Shown: positions 1 through 12,008, numbered from the stretch's first letter. The stretch: DNA of 64,000 nt from Bubalus kerabau (GCF_029407905.1 NC_073637.1:47120501-47184500), one strand, 5' to 3'. Made by a program: numbers and translations. Notes: a model not told the origin generated them from the sequence alone.

Positions 1-300
1 AGAATACACAATGGAGAAAAAGACAGCCTCTGTGATAAGTGGTGCTGGGAAAACTGGACAGCTGCATGTAAAAGAAGGAAATTAGAACACTTCCTAACAC
101 CATACACAAAAATAAACGTTAAGACTTAAATGTAAGGCCAGAAACTATAAACCTGTGAAAGGAAAACATAGGCAGGACACTCTACAACATAAATTGTAGC
201 TAGATTCTCTCCGAACCACCTCCTGGATTAATGCAAATAAAAGCAATAATAAACAAATGGGACCTAATCAAACTTAAAAAGCTTTTGCACAGCAATCAAT
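1..300 (+). mobile_element. L1 LINE, ORF2 3' fragment
   Basis: Degraded L1 ORF2 near its C-terminus: WCWENW followed by LEHFLTPYTKIN and later TNGT*SNLKSFCTA can be read across frames with stops. It starts outside the window and breaks off near 300. Non-functional. Confidence 0.85.
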
Positions 301-668
301 AACTGGACATGAGGGAGATGCTAACTTTATAGAAGGCTGCTGGAAACCCATTTTAGGCAAACGCTGAGCAGAAATGCTCATTCAGCTTCATTATGTAATA
401 TAAAGAAACAGAGAAATGAGAGTAGACAGCTGGGGAAAGAAACTACCCTGGTGGGAGAGAGGAGGGACTCTCTTCCTCATGACATCACCTCTTGTTTCTG
501 TTCCTGCTTCTCTAACACTGTCTCTCATTCTCCTCTGTGGCCCACCCTCCCCTAACACTGCCAGGAGACACACCCTCAGGGAACAGATGACTGCTTCTTC
601 CCTACCTACACTCTCATGATAGGCAACCTCACATGTTCCATACTGTGAAACAGAATCTATACATTTAA
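301..668. other. No recognised feature
   Basis: Unique-looking non-coding sequence; the short open frames around 391-619 have no recognisable content. Confidence 0.6.
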
Positions 669-901
669 TTTTTTTTTAAGTTTTATTTATTTATTTATGT
701 GGCTGCGTCAGGATCTTTTGTTGTTGGACACAAGACCTTTTGTTCTGACATGCAGATTCTTTGTGCCAGAGGGCTCAGGGGTTGTGGCCCAAGGGCTTAG
801 TGCTCCAAGGCATGTGGGATCACAGTTCCCTAACCAAGGATGTGCCTAGTTCCCTGCACTGGAAGGTGGATTCTCAACCATTGGATCACCAAGGAAGTCC
901 C
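669..901 (-). mobile_element. CHR-type tRNA SINE (cetartiodactyl)
   Basis: Read on the minus strand it starts GGGACTTCCTTGGTGATCCA, the tRNA-like head, and ends in an A-rich tail (T-rich TTTATTTATTTATTTATG on the plus strand). The body is the long GGCTGCG...GGGCTTAG form typical of the CHR family. Confidence 0.8.
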
Positions 902-1144
902 AGAACCTAAAGGTTTATAATAATTTACATCTCCAGCATCAACTTTTTCCTGATCTGCAGACACATATATCCAACCCCATGTTTAACACTTACACTTGTT
1001 TTGCCCAAATTGTTTATGAATAAAATTAAAGTCACACACTCCCTTGGCAAATGTCTTTCTCTGTTAGCTGTGTCTCAGAGAATGTTCCAGCGTGTTCTCA
1101 GTTGCCCAAGCCGGAACTGTGGAAAGGGTCTTTTACACATCTCT
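902..1144. other. No recognised feature
   Basis: Intergenic stretch between two SINEs with no recognisable repeat or gene. Confidence 0.5.
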
Positions 1145-1461
1145 CTCTTGCATCTTGGAGAAGGCAATGGCAACCCACTCCAGTACTCTTGCCTAGAAAA
1201 TGGACAGAGGAAATGAAAATGCTCCTCCTGCCATGGATGGAGGAGCCTGGTAGGCTGCAGTCCATGGGGTCGCACAGAGTCAAACACGACTGAGCGACTT
1301 CACTTTCACTTTTCACTTTCATGCATTGGAGGAGGAAATGGCAACCCACTCCAGTGTTCTTGCCTGGAGAGTCCCAGGGATGGCGGGGCCTGGTGGGCTG
1401 CCGTCTATGGGGTCGCACAGAGTTGGACACAACTGAAGCGACTTAGCAGCTCTTGCATCTT
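1145..1461 (+). mobile_element. BOV-A2 dimeric SINE with 12-bp target-site duplication
   Basis: Two Bov-A monomers joined by the CACTTTTCACTTTCATGCA linker, ending in AGCAG. Exact 12-bp direct repeats CTCTTGCATCTT at 1145-1156 and 1450-1461 flank it. The first monomer carries extra sequence (GGAAATGAAAATGCTCC) not usual for the family. Confidence 0.93.
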
Positions 1462-1570
1462 TCACATCCAATCAATTACCAAGTCCAGATGGATTCTACC
1501 TTTTAGTATTTCTCCAATCTCTTATCTCCATTTTTACTACAATTATCTAAATCTAAAATACTTTCATCTC

Positions 1571-1758
1571 AGGACTTCCTTGCTGGTCCAGAGATAAGAA
1601 CTCACCTTCCTAGGCAGAGGGCATGGATTCAATCCCCGGTTAGGGACATGATATCCCACACGCTGTGGGGCACACATGTGGCAACTAGAGGAAGCCTGTA
1701 CACAGCAACAGAGAGTCTGTGCACTGCAACAAAGACTTAGTGCAAACAAAAATTAAAT
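1571..1758 (+). mobile_element. CHR-2-type tRNA SINE
   Basis: Starts AGGACTTCCTTGCTGGTCCA and carries the tRNA-like B-box region (GATTCAATCCCCGGTTAGGG) and the GCAACTAGAG...GCAACAAAGAC body, ending A-rich. The flanks share TTTCATCT, a probable target-site duplication. Confidence 0.8.
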
Positions 1759-2117
1759 GAAATGCTTTCATCTTTGCCTCTCCTGCCTTGATAATTTCCC
1801 AAATATTCTATTCATATTCTCTATGGCCCCAATTGTAATCCAGTCTGTACACAGCCTGCCACTGTCGTCTCTGGAAATCACAAATATGAATGTGTTTTAC
1901 CCTGTTAAAGGCCCTGAGGTGACTTTCCATTGCTTTGTGGACAGTTCTAGTATGACCTAAGTGGATTGTAAGGTTTTCCGCTTCAGGATTTCTCAGTTCC
2001 TGACATCTGATTGATCTTTATACACTAGCATCCTTTCAGCTCTTTCAAATCTTTCTTGCCTGAGACACCAGTATAGATCAGACCAGTTACCCAATCCAGA
2101 GTAGGTTAGGTATTTTT
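1759..2117. other. No recognised feature
   Basis: No gene or named repeat seen; may be old, strongly diverged repeat. Confidence 0.45.
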
Positions 2118-2497
2118 AATTGATCTAGAGTGTTTGATTTGTGGTGCTGGAGAAGACTCTTGAGAGTCCCCTGGACTGCAAGAAGATCAAAACAGTCATT
2201 GCTAAGGGAAATCCACCCTGAATATTCACTGGAAGGACTGATGCTGAAAGTGAAGCTCCAGTACTTTGACCACCTGACATGAAGAGCCGACTCATTGGAA
2301 AAAACCCTGATGCTAGGAAAGATTGAGGGTAGGAGGATAAGAAGGTGGCAGAGGATAAGAGGGTTGAATGGCATCACTGACTCAATGGATATGAGTCTGA
2401 ACAAAATCTGGGAGATAGTGAAGGACAGGGATGCCTGGTATGCTGCATTCCATGGAGTCAGAGTTGGACATGCTTTAGCAGCCGAACAAAAACAACA
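2118..2497 (+). mobile_element. BovB LINE, 3' fragment
   Basis: Sense-strand 3' end of BovB (GGTGCTGGAGAAGACTCTTG through GGACAGGGATGCCTGG to GAGTTGGACATG). The reading frame is broken. Ends in an AAACAAC-type tail. Confidence 0.9.
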
Positions 2498-2539
2498 CAG
2501 AGTGTTCTTCTCATCTCTGTTTGTGAATTCATTCCAGTT

Positions 2540-2692
2540 TCAACTAACTATACTCATTGGCTTTTCTGCTAGACTGAAAACTCCATGAAGTTTCCAGGAA
2601 AGTCTGTATTAGTCTTAACTGCATCTCCAGTGCCTTGTATAGTACCTAGAACTGACTACAGAATTCAAGACTAACTGCTGAATTAAATAAAT
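2540..2692 (+). mobile_element. L2 LINE 3' end
   Basis: Diverged match to the L2 3' end: gene-end motif AGACTGAAAACTCCATGAAG, then CATCTCCAGTGCCTTGTATA and a GAATTAAATAAATAAGGG tail. Confidence 0.6.
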
Positions 2693-3142
2693 AAGGGCCT
2701 AAAATCATGAGAATTTAAGTTTTATCCTCAAGTTGCTATTCCAGACGGTGTGCCATGTGCCCACTTAAATGAAAATTCCATTTAGCTTTTCAATGGGCAT
2801 AGTTATTTCTATTTATACTAAGCATGAGGAGACCTCAAAAATTCCATCTTTGGTGAAAAGAACTCAAATAAGAATCTGAAACTTCTTACTGTGAGGCTAG
2901 AATAAGGCTCTTGCTGCAGAGCACAAGTTTATTGTCTCAGAAGGTCGGTTCATTAAGCTTCACTGAAATAATATTATTCTCTTCTTCAGAGTATGATACG
3001 AATTATTAAACATAGAAGAAGTGAAGGAAATATAAAAAAATTATCACTAGACAAAAGTAATAGCAATAATTGTGCAGATAAGAATCCTTGATAAATGCTA
3101 AAATTAGTAGGCAAAAGTATATAGTGAAAAAGATATTTGTAT
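2693..3142. other. No recognised feature
   Basis: AT-rich intergenic sequence; nothing identified. Confidence 0.45.
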
Positions 3143-3262
3143 GTTGGGGGAGAATGGATACATGTATATCCATGGCTGAGTCTCGTTGCTGTCCACCTGA
3201 AACTATCACAACATTGTTAATCAGCTAAACATAAAATAAACTCCAACATAAAATAAAAAGAT
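3143..3262 (+). mobile_element. Ruminant L1 3' UTR end
   Basis: GGGGGAGAATGGATACATGT, GGCTGAGTCTCGTTGCTGTC and CACCTGAAACTATCACAACA are the characteristic end of bovine L1 3' UTRs, followed by AATAAA-rich tail. Confidence 0.85.
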
Positions 3263-3359
3263 TTTAAAAAGAATATGCACCTAAAAACATGTGGGGAAAT
3301 TATAGAGGTGTGTGAACATATTAACTAATAAAAATAGTGTATCATTTAAAAATATATTT

Positions 3360-5315
3360 GTGTGAAAAGCTGCTCCACAACAGGAGCAATATGTTATCAG
3401 GAAAATGCAAGTTAAAATAACAACAAGATATTGCGTATCTATTAAAATGCTTCAAATCTGGAACACTAACACTATCAAATGATGGTGAGGATGCTGAGCA
3501 ACAGAAATTCTTATCCATTGTTGGTAAGAAAGCAAAATGGTAGAGCCACTTTGGAAGATAGTCCTACAGTTTCTGACAAAACTAAACATACTCTTACTGT
3601 GTGATCCAGAAACTACCCTCCTTGGTATTTACCTCAAAACACTGAAAACTCATGTCCACACAAAAGTTTATATGCTGATGTTTATGGCAGTTTTATTCAT
3701 AATTGCCCAAACTTGGAAGCAGCCAAGATGTCCTTCAGTAGGTGAATAGATAACTAATGTGTGGTACATCAAGACAAAGGTACTATTATTCGGTACTAAG
3801 AAATAAGCTATCAAGCCATGAAAAGACATGGAGGAACATTCAGTTCAGTTCAGTTCAGTGGCTCAGTCGTGTCTGACTCTTTGCAACCCCATGAATCGAG
3901 GCACGCCAGGCCTCCCTGTCCGTCACAAACTCCCGGAGTTCACTCAGACTCACGTCCATAGAGTCAGTGATGCCATCCAGCCATCTCATCCTCTGTCGTC
4001 CCCTTCTCCTCCTGCCCCCAATCCCTCCCAGCATCACAGTCTTTTCCAATGAGTCAACTCTTTGCATGAGGTGGCCAAAGTACTGGAGTTTCAGCTTTAG
4101 CATCATTCCTTCCAAAGAACACCCAGGGCTGATCTCCTTCAGAATGGACTGGTTGGATCTCCTTGCAGTCCAAGGGACTCTCAAGAGTCTTCTCCAATAC
4201 CACAGTTCAAAAGCATCAATTCTTCAGCGCTCAGCCTTCTTCACAGTCCAACTCTCACATCCATACATGACCACTGGAAAAACCATAGGCTTGACTAGAT
4301 GGACCTTTGTTGGCAAAGTAATGTCTCTGCTTTTCAATATGCTATCTAGGTTGGTCATAACTTTTCTTCCAAGGAGTAAGCGTCTTTTAATTTCATGGCT
4401 GTAGTCACTATCTGCAATGATTTTGGAGCCCCCAAAATAAAGTCTGACACTGTTTCCACTGTTTCCCCATCTATTTCCCATGAAGTGATGGGACCAGATG
4501 CCATGATCTTCATTCTCTGAATGTTGAGCTTTAAGCCAACTTTTTCACTCTCCACTTTCACTTTCATCAAGAGGCTTTTTAGTTCCTCTTCACTTTCTGC
4601 CATAAGGGTGTTGTCATCTGCATATCTGAGGTTATTGATATTTCTCCCAACAATCTTGATTCCAGCCTCTTGACAAACCTATATGCAGGTCAGGAAGCAA
4701 CAGTTAGAACTGGACATGGAACAACAGACTGGTTCCAAATAGGAAAAGGAGTACGTCTAGGCTGTATATTGTCACCCTGCTTATTTAACTTCTATGCAGA
4801 GTACATCATGAGAAACGCTGGGCTGGAAGAAGCACAAGCTGAAGTCAAAATTGCCGGGAGGAACATTAGATCCATATTAATAAGTGAAAGAAGTCAACCT
4901 GAAAAAGTTACATAATATGTGATTCCAGCTACACTCTGCAAAAGGCAAAACTAAGGAGACAGTAAACAGATGAGTGGTTGTCAGGGGTTAAGTGGAGGAG
5001 GGGTGAATAGGAGAGCTTGGGGGATTTTTAGGGCAGTGAAATTAGTGTGCATAATACTATAATGTTAGATACATGTCGTTATACATTTGTCCAAACCCAC
5101 AATGTACAAGCCCAAGAAAGAACCCTAATGGATTTTGAGTGATTAAGATGTTTCAATGTATGTTCATTGACTGCAACAAATGTACCACTCTGATAGGGGA
5201 GGCTGACAAGGCTGGAGACTAGGCATATGCCGGGCAGGGCATATATGGGAAATCTCTGCACCTTCTCCACAATGTTGTTGTGAACCTAAAACTTCTATAA
5301 AAATATAGCTTTTTT
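3360..5315 (+). mobile_element. Old L1M LINE: ORF2 C-terminus plus 3' UTR, split by a BovB
   Basis: The left part translates to a decayed ORF2 C-terminus (LCDPETTLLGIYLKTL and AQTWKQPRCPSVGE around 3590-3745). It breaks at 3840 and resumes at 4868 with GTGAAAGAAGTCAACCTGAA and the L1M 3' UTR (CATTTGTCCAAACCCACAAT), finishing near the T/A run at 5311. The gap is exactly the nested BovB. Confidence 0.85.
3830..4867 (-). mobile_element. BovB LINE with 5' inversion (twin priming), 11-bp TSD
   Basis: 3841-4665 is BovB 3' sequence on the minus strand (including degraded GLKLNIQRMKIMASGPITSW); 4665-4856 is adjoining BovB reverse-transcriptase sequence on the plus strand (NLYAGQEATVRTGHGTTDWF). The two halves meet at GC microhomology and overlap slightly in consensus. 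Exact 11-bp direct repeats GGAGGAACATT flank the whole at 3830-3840 and 4857-4867, so this was one insertion with an inverted 5' segment. Confidence 0.92.
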
Positions 5316-5399
5316 TTTTTTTTTTAAGGAAAAGGATATTTGTGTTATCTCACAGTCTTGCTTCATAACCTCTTCATTAATTACAATGGGAAACAGAGT

Positions 5400-5955
5400 A
5401 ACTTTACAATCCTGAAAGACACCAGGGTAACCAATCCATCAAAGTTTATATATCATCAGTAATCAGACATATCAATATAGTGTGCCCCAGCTGATGCACT
5501 GAGAAGGAACCAGCATCACTTTTGTGTCATCCTTGCCCAAAATGAATACTCTCCATCTCTTATGCCTAACATGAGGAAATATCAGACAAACTCAAATTGA
5601 AAGGTGTTCTACAAAATAAATGACCGGTACTCTTTGAAGATGACAAGGTAGTGAAGGGAAAGAAAGACTCTGGAACTGCCATTGATTAGAGAAGTCAACA
5701 GCAAAATTCAATATGGGATCCTAAATTGCATCCTCCAGTAGAAAAAGGACACAGTGGGACAACCAGAGACATTTAAATAAATTATGTATGTTAGTTAATA
5801 GTATAATATCAATGTTGATTTCTTGGTTTCAATAATTGTACTGTTGATATGAAAGAAGTTAGCATTTGAGGAAGCTGGGTGACAGGTATATGAGAACTTG
5901 CTCTATTATTTTTGCAACTACTCTGTAAATCTAAAATTACTTAAAAAGAAAAAAG
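5400..5955 (+). mobile_element. Probable ancient L1 3' end
   Basis: The end (GAAGCTGGGTGACAGGTATA, then ACTCTGTAAATCTAAAATTA and AAAAAG) is the familiar end of old mammalian L1 3' UTRs. Subfamily not assignable by eye. Confidence 0.5.
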
Positions 5956-5959
5956 TGTT

Positions 5960-7645
5960 TAACAAATCTTTTTAGTTAGACTGATGAATTAAGATTCTTT
6001 TGTCTGACATCTTCAAATACCTAGAATCTCTTTCAGATTCTCTACATCAGAGTTTTTTCCCTTTCTAGCCTAGATTTTCCACTTAAATGCACTCATCTGC
6101 TTTTTCTAAATTTTATCCATGCTTCTTCTTCTGATGTATAGCTTCTCATATTTCAATTGCCCTCTAATTTACATGCTACTGAGAGACCCTTTTGATTTAT
6201 AGATGATCAATTTCCTTCTACATGGAGATATGAAGTCTGCCCTTATCCTTACTCATGATACACCCAAGTGCCTATGGGTGAACTCATCAAAGACTTAGAT
6301 GATTATTTCTCTATCTGTAGTCTCTGAGGATTTTTTGCTTTTTTGTTGTTGTTAAATAATCATGTCAAGTTTTTAATCTCAAAATTTGAATCCCAAGAAC
6401 AAGTCCAGGCTGGTATCCTGACCTTTGATATAGCAGCTTTCACCAAGGAATGCAAAGCATTTTATGGCATTGGATTCTGGTAATTAGGCCTGGCGTGTTG
6501 GGCAAGTCTTGTAAGGCTTATTTTTATGAAGGGATAAAATACTGAGCCCAGAACTCGGGTGTTTCATCCAACACTTACAACAAGCTGGCAGCCAGAGAGG
6601 TGGTGCAGTCTGTCCTCTGACCTTCATTTTCCTGCCTTCAGTAAGAGCTCCAACAATTCTCCCTTTATTTTGAGATTTCTTATCTACAGGTTGATAGACC
6701 AGAGACTAAGGATTCTGAGGAGTCAGTGAGAGGTCTTGGCCCCACCTTGTCTCCAGGCTGCAGTTGAATGAGAGAGGGAGCAAGGTCATGGATTTGCTGG
6801 TCACTTGCTCTGTACGGCTCAGTACCTCTACTCAGAAAGTAGGCTTTCAATTCATGTTTGAAGCTGTTTGTTCTTGTTCTCAAGGAGACAGGCTATTTTT
6901 CTTTTCTCTTCTTTGGTGAAGTGCACTATATTATAGGCACTACTTCAAAGGGAATAGTTAGTTGGACCAGGCTACACTGAAAAATCCCTAGTAACCTGCC
7001 ATAAATTTAAAACTTTTTAGTACAGTCAATATTTTTCAAATGCTAAAGATAGGAAATATGGCGATTAAAAACAGAAAATTCATCAAAGGTATTCCTCAAG
7101 GAGAATTTTTGCCTTCTTTCCCCTCTTAGCGTCTTATTCTAAAGACTCCTTCTTATCTTAAAAATACTGACCTTAAGAGTGAGCCAGTAGGATCTAGCTC
7201 CAGATTGAAGAGTTGAATATTCAGAGTGAGAATCCTAGGATACATAGCTGGATAGACCTAACTTTGTGCATTTTGTATCAGTTGAGGGTACTGAACTCTT
7301 CCAGGAAAACTATGAAGGATTCTGAGACTCCAGATGTTGCAACGTAACAACTTCAAGGTGAATTCCTTCTAATTTTCAAGTAAAAGGTTGAAGTTTCCAT
7401 TGATCAAAACAAAGTGTTTAGGAATGAATAAAATCTATAAGATGACCTTTGCAGAGATGTAGTTTCTTCAATCCAGACTAAGTGGATTAAGGTTGCATAA
7501 GAATTACCCAACAATCTTGTTAAAAAATACAGATCCTTTTACTCTAGTATCTGATGTCCCAATTCAGTGATGCACAGCCAGACTAGGAAAGCACCATCTT
7601 GAAGAATACAAAGACTGAGTCAGGCTAGAGATTTATAAGTTTGGA
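5960..7645. other. Repeat-poor intergenic block
   Basis: About 1.7 kb in which I recognise no SINE, LINE or gene. Composition is ordinary. 7650-7770 (ATTTATTCATCCTTTCATTT) may be a worn L2 or MIR end. Confidence 0.5.
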
Positions 7646-7807
7646 AAACAACTCTTATTTATTCATCCTTTCATTTATCCACCCACCCATCTGTCCACTC
7701 AAGGTATGTTTATTAAATCTCCCTGTATGAACAGCTAGTATATATTAGTAATAGAAGGATATGCCAGGTGCATAATTACAATCACTTTCTAAAAGGGCAT
7801 CCAATTA

Positions 7808-8058
7808 GAGAAGATGTACAAAAAAATCCCATGGATGGAGAAGCCTGGTGGGCTACAATCCATGGGGTTGCTAAGAGTCGGACACGACTGAACGGCTTCA
7901 CTTTCACTTTTCACTTTCATGCATTGGAGAAGGAAATGGCAACCCACTTCAGTGTTCTTGCCTAGAGAATCCCAGGGACGGGGGAGCCTGGTGAGCTGCC
8001 GTCTATGGGGTCACACAGAGTCGGACACGACTGAAGTGACACAGCAGTAGCAGCAGCA
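7808..8058 (+). mobile_element. BOV-A2 SINE with deleted first monomer
   Basis: The linker CACTTTTCACTTTCATGCAT and complete second monomer are intact; the first monomer lacks the ATGGCAACCCACTCCAG segment (TAGAGAAGATGTACAAAAAA runs straight into ATCCCATGGATGG). Ends GTAGCAGCAGCA. Confidence 0.88.
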
Positions 8059-8406
8059 CAATAGAATAGGCAATTATGTTGTGTTCTAGTAAATGGAAAG
8101 TTGGGGGCATGCACATGGGGAAATGGAGCTCATAAAAAACAGCACTGAATCCAGAATTGAGGAGTTGAGGAAAATGTCTAAGAGGAAGTAAATTCTCATG
8201 TCGGTTTTAAAGGGCAGTTGCAATTAAATGAGTGAAAAAAAAAATTGGGAAAGAGGAATGAGATGAGGGAAAAGTGTGTGCCAAGTCCCCAGGAGAGAAA
8301 AGAACAAGATGGACAGATTTCCAGTAGCTTAATACAGCAGGAGTACAAGAAGGACATGAGGAAATTGGTGAGGGGTAAGACTGGAGAGTTAAGAAGAGTA
8401 CGTCAT
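8059..8406. other. No recognised feature
   Basis: Purine-rich intergenic DNA; overlapping short open frames on both strands are chance. Confidence 0.5.
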
Positions 8407-8632
8407 GAGGGACTTCCCTGGTGGTCAAGTGGCTAGGACTCTGTGCTCCCATTGCAGGGGGCTGGGATTTGATCCCTGATTGGGGAACTAGATTTCACAT
8501 GCCACAATTAATAAGAGTTCTCAATGATTGGGGAACTAGATCTCATGCCACAGCCATAGTTCTTGTGCCCCAGTGAAGACCTGGTGCAGTCAAATACATA
8601 AATAGATAAAAATAATAAAGATTTTTAAAAAA
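8407..8632 (+). mobile_element. CHR-2-type SINE with internal 48-bp duplication
   Basis: Starts GGGACTTCCCTGGTGGTCAA and ends in an A-rich (AATAAAGATTTTTAAAAAAA) tail. The GATTGGGGAACTAGAT segment occurs twice, at 8478-8505 and 8526-8551 (period 48). Confidence 0.85.
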
Positions 8633-9738
8633 AGAATAGGTCGTGAAAGGCTCTATGGTAATTGCATGTGACAATTTATCTGGGGCATCCTGGCTCATGC
8701 CTGCTGTCCCAGATTAATTTTAATAGACTCTCACTCTCAAAAAATGATGCATTTTATGGCTGGGTAATATATTGGGTGATTGGACCACTAATAGCTAATG
8801 CCAAGAAGTCTGCCCTTTTGGTCAGGGGGACATTTTATCCTTCAAGGTTTTCAGAAGGACAGTGAATGGATCAGATTTCTGGTTCAACAGTTTCACTCTG
8901 GGTGAAGAATAGAGACTAGATTGAAGAAGGACAGAATTGGAGTCAAGGACATCGTTTGGCGGGAAGTTGTAAAACCCTGGCAAGAGCTGATCGTGGGTTG
9001 AACAAGATGACGGTGGTGGGAGTGAGCAGAAAGGAATGAATTCCTCAAATACTAACACTCAGACTGCACTTACCAGTTCACACGTGATCTTGAGCAAGTT
9101 CACCCAGCACGTATCCTATGAAGCACTTGATAATGATTTCCCTTTTCCTGTTAACCAAGCTCCTCATCCCCAGCACACACTTCCCAGGTCCACCTCCCAT
9201 GGTCAGCTCTCCATTTTCTCAAATTAGGTGACCTTAATCATATTCCCAATTTCTGGTTCCTCTACCCTCCACTTCACATTCCTTTAATGCCCAAATATCA
9301 ACTGAATGTCTCCAAGAACAGCCTGATTTCTTGGAAGATATGCTTAACATGTATAGTTGCTTGAAGAATGCACATATTCATTAAAACAACAATAGTAACA
9401 ACAGAAGCTCCACCAGGCTTTAACCTAAAATTATATGTCTTATAGACTACGCATTTAAGATGTGTGATCTATGAACACTGTAGCTGCATATTCAGGATTT
9501 CCTAAAAAAGTTCTATCACTTGTCCCAGTGTTTTGATTTAGAAAATATGGTGTCTTTGAAGACAGATAGTGGTTTTTAAAAATCAGCTTCACCCTCCATC
9601 ATGAACATCTCTTCTCCACCACTCTTCTTTCCTTCCTTCATTTTTTGTCAATGTCTTTCTCTTTTTCTCACTTTCCCCTTCCCCTGCTGTATACACATTC
9701 ATCTCTAAGCTCACCCCGGAGACCTTGACCTCTGTTCA
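8633..9738. other. No recognised feature
   Basis: About 1.1 kb of intergenic DNA without a recognised repeat. Pyrimidine-rich at 9600-9690. Confidence 0.45.
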
Positions 9739-11042
9739 TTTCAGTTCAGTTAAGTTACTCCGTCGTGTCCGACTCTTTGCGACCCTTTGGACTGCAGCAC
9801 GCCAGGCTTCCTTGTCCATCACCAACTCCCAAAACTTGCTCAAACTCATGTCCATCGAGTCAGTGATGCCATCCAACAATCTCATCCTCTGTCATCCCCT
9901 TCTCCTTCCACCTTCAATCTTTCCCAGCATCAGGGTCTTTTCAAAGGAGTCAATTCTTCACATCAGGTGGCCAAAGTATTGGAGTTTCAGCTTCAGCATC
10001 AGTCCTTCCAATGAATATTCAGAAAGGATTTCCTTTAGAATTGACTGGTTTGAGAGTCCAAGGGACTCTCAAGAGTCTTCTCCAACACCACAGTTCAAAA
10101 GCATCAATTCTTTAAGCTCAGCTTTCTTTATAGTTCAACTCTCACATCCATACATGACTACTAGAAAAACCATAGCTTTGACTAGACAGATCTTTGTTGG
10201 CAAAGTAATGTCTCTGCTTTTTAATATGGTGTCCAGGTTGATCATAGTTTTTCTTCCAAGGAGCAAGCATCTTTTAATTTCATGGCTGCAGTCACCATCT
10301 GCAGTGATTTTAGAACCTGAAAAAATAAAGTCTGTCACTGATTCCGTTGTTTCCCTATCTATTTGCCATGAAGTGATGGGACCAGATGCCATGATCTTTG
10401 TTTTTTAAATGTTGAATTGTAAACCAGCTTTTTCACTCTCCTCTCACCTTCATCAAGAGGCTCTTTAGTTCCTCTTCACTTTCTCCATTAGAGTGGTGTC
10501 ATCTGCATGTCTGAGCTTATGGATATTTCTCACAGCAATCTTGATTCCAGCTTGTGCTTCATCCAGCCTGGCATTTTGCATGATGTACTCTGCATATAAG
10601 TTAAATAAGCAGGATGAAAATATTCAGCCATCATGTATTCCTTTCCTAATTTGGAACCAGCCTGTTGTTCCATGTCTGGTTCTAACTATTGCTTCTTGAC
10701 TTGCATACAGATTTCTCAGGAGGCAGGTTAGGTGGTTTGGTATTCCCATCTCTTTAAGAATTTTCCACAGTTTGTTATGATCCACACAAAGGCTTTGGCA
10801 TGATCAATAAAGCAGAAGTAGATGTTTTTCTGGAACTCTTGCTTTTATGATGATCCAGCAGATGTTGGCAATTTGATCTCTGGTTCTTCTGTCTTTTCTA
10901 AATCCTGCTTGAATATCTGGAAGTTCTTGGTTCATGTACTATTGAAGCTGGTTTCAAGAATTTTGAGCATTACTTTGCTAGCCTGTGAGATGAGTGTAAT
11001 TGTGCTGTAGCTTCAGCATTCTTTGGCATTGCCTTTCTTTGT
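9739..11042 (-). mobile_element. BovB LINE, 1.3-kb 5'-truncated copy
   Basis: Longest uninterrupted BovB in the window. On the minus strand it runs from the palm of the reverse transcriptase to the 3' end (TCAGTTCAGTTAAGTTACTC on the plus strand at the left). Motifs such as DFIFSGSKITADGDCSHEIK (near 10310) are legible, but stops and frameshifts break the ORF and the YADD region is altered. RTE-clade; encoded an endonuclease/reverse transcriptase when active. Confidence 0.92.
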
Positions 11043-11205
11043 AAATATACAATATTTGTTTTTCTCTTTCTGACTTATTTCACTCTGTTTGACAGACTTT
11101 AGATTCATTCCCATCTCTAGAAATGACCCAATTTAATTCCTTTTTATGGCTGAGTAATATTCCATTGTATACATGTACCACATCTTTTTTATCCATTCTG
11201 CTTTA
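11043..11205 (-). mobile_element. L1 fragment (antisense)
   Basis: TTTTTATGGCTGAGTAATAT followed by TCCATTGTATACATGTACCA is the reverse complement of L1 ORF2 C-terminal sequence. It directly abuts the BovB. Confidence 0.85.
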
Positions 11206-11747
11206 GTATCCTTTGTAACCTAGTTCCTCTCCACCAAGGTAGACTTTTACCCAAGTCAGTCCCTTTCCTGCAGAATGACACAATCCCCCTTTCACTGTGT
11301 TTATACTGAGACTTTACCCCTTAAACTTTTGTGTCTGAGTTGACTCTGCTGAATTTAATATCCATCTTCTCCATGAAATGCTTTCATTTCCTACTCTAGC
11401 CTGGAGTTAGCACACTTCTTTCCCACCTCCTCCCAATTTCTTTAATGCCAATGATTCAACTCTCTTTCTACAATATATAATTATGCTTTATACTGCAATA
11501 AAACTTTGCTATGCATGCATCCCTGATCTTAGCAACTAGGCTGTCAGCTCCTGGTCAGGAAATTTTTGTCTTACATGTTCTTATATCACTCACCAAAGCC
11601 AGCATAAACTTTACACACAATTAAAGATTTTTAACTATATGAGAAATAGAAAGAATAGCTCCTTATTATCTCTTTCTTTTAGATTTTTTTTTTTTTCAGT
11701 TGGCTTCCAGATATCATTGATATTCTGGTCTCTTAGCAATAAGCTTT
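11206..11747. other. No firm feature
   Basis: Possible worn L2 (CTAGGCTGTCAGCTCCTGGT at about 11538) but too diverged to call. A T-rich run lies at 11684-11696. Confidence 0.35.
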
Positions 11748-11952
11748 TGTCATTTAGTCACTAAGTCATGTCCAACTCTTTGCAACCCAAGAACTGTAGC
11801 CCACCAGTCTCCTCTGTCCATGGGATTTCCCAGGCAAGAGTACTGGACTGGGTTGCTGTTTCCTTCTCTAGTGGATCTTCCCAACCCAGGGATGGAACCT
11901 GTATCTCCTGCTTGGCAGGTGGATTCTTTACCACTGAGACACCTGGTAGCCC
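11748..11952 (-). mobile_element. Bov-tA SINE
   Basis: Reads on the minus strand from a tRNA-like head (GGCTACCAGGTGTCTCAGTG) through GGGAAGATCC to the Bov-A body ending at the GACATGACTTAGTGAC equivalent. Non-coding. Confidence 0.88.
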
Positions 11953-12008
11953 AGGTATAAGTCACTGTGGTATAAGTCATGAGAATTCCTGGTTATACCT
12001 TGTGGTAT

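Noticed and set aside
1098..1430. Recurring translated text in SINE regions (for example 1098-1430, 31622-31888, 37487-37774, 58000-58143)
   Set aside because: BOV-A2 and Bov-tA are non-coding; the similar protein strings are only the shared SINE consensus read in one frame.
9725..10408. 227-codon plus-strand open frame, among the longest in the window
   Set aside because: It is antisense to a BovB element (real BovB coding sense is the minus strand); the same translated text recurs at 3967, 12100, 29308, 35140 and 46509 because all are antisense BovB 3' ends.
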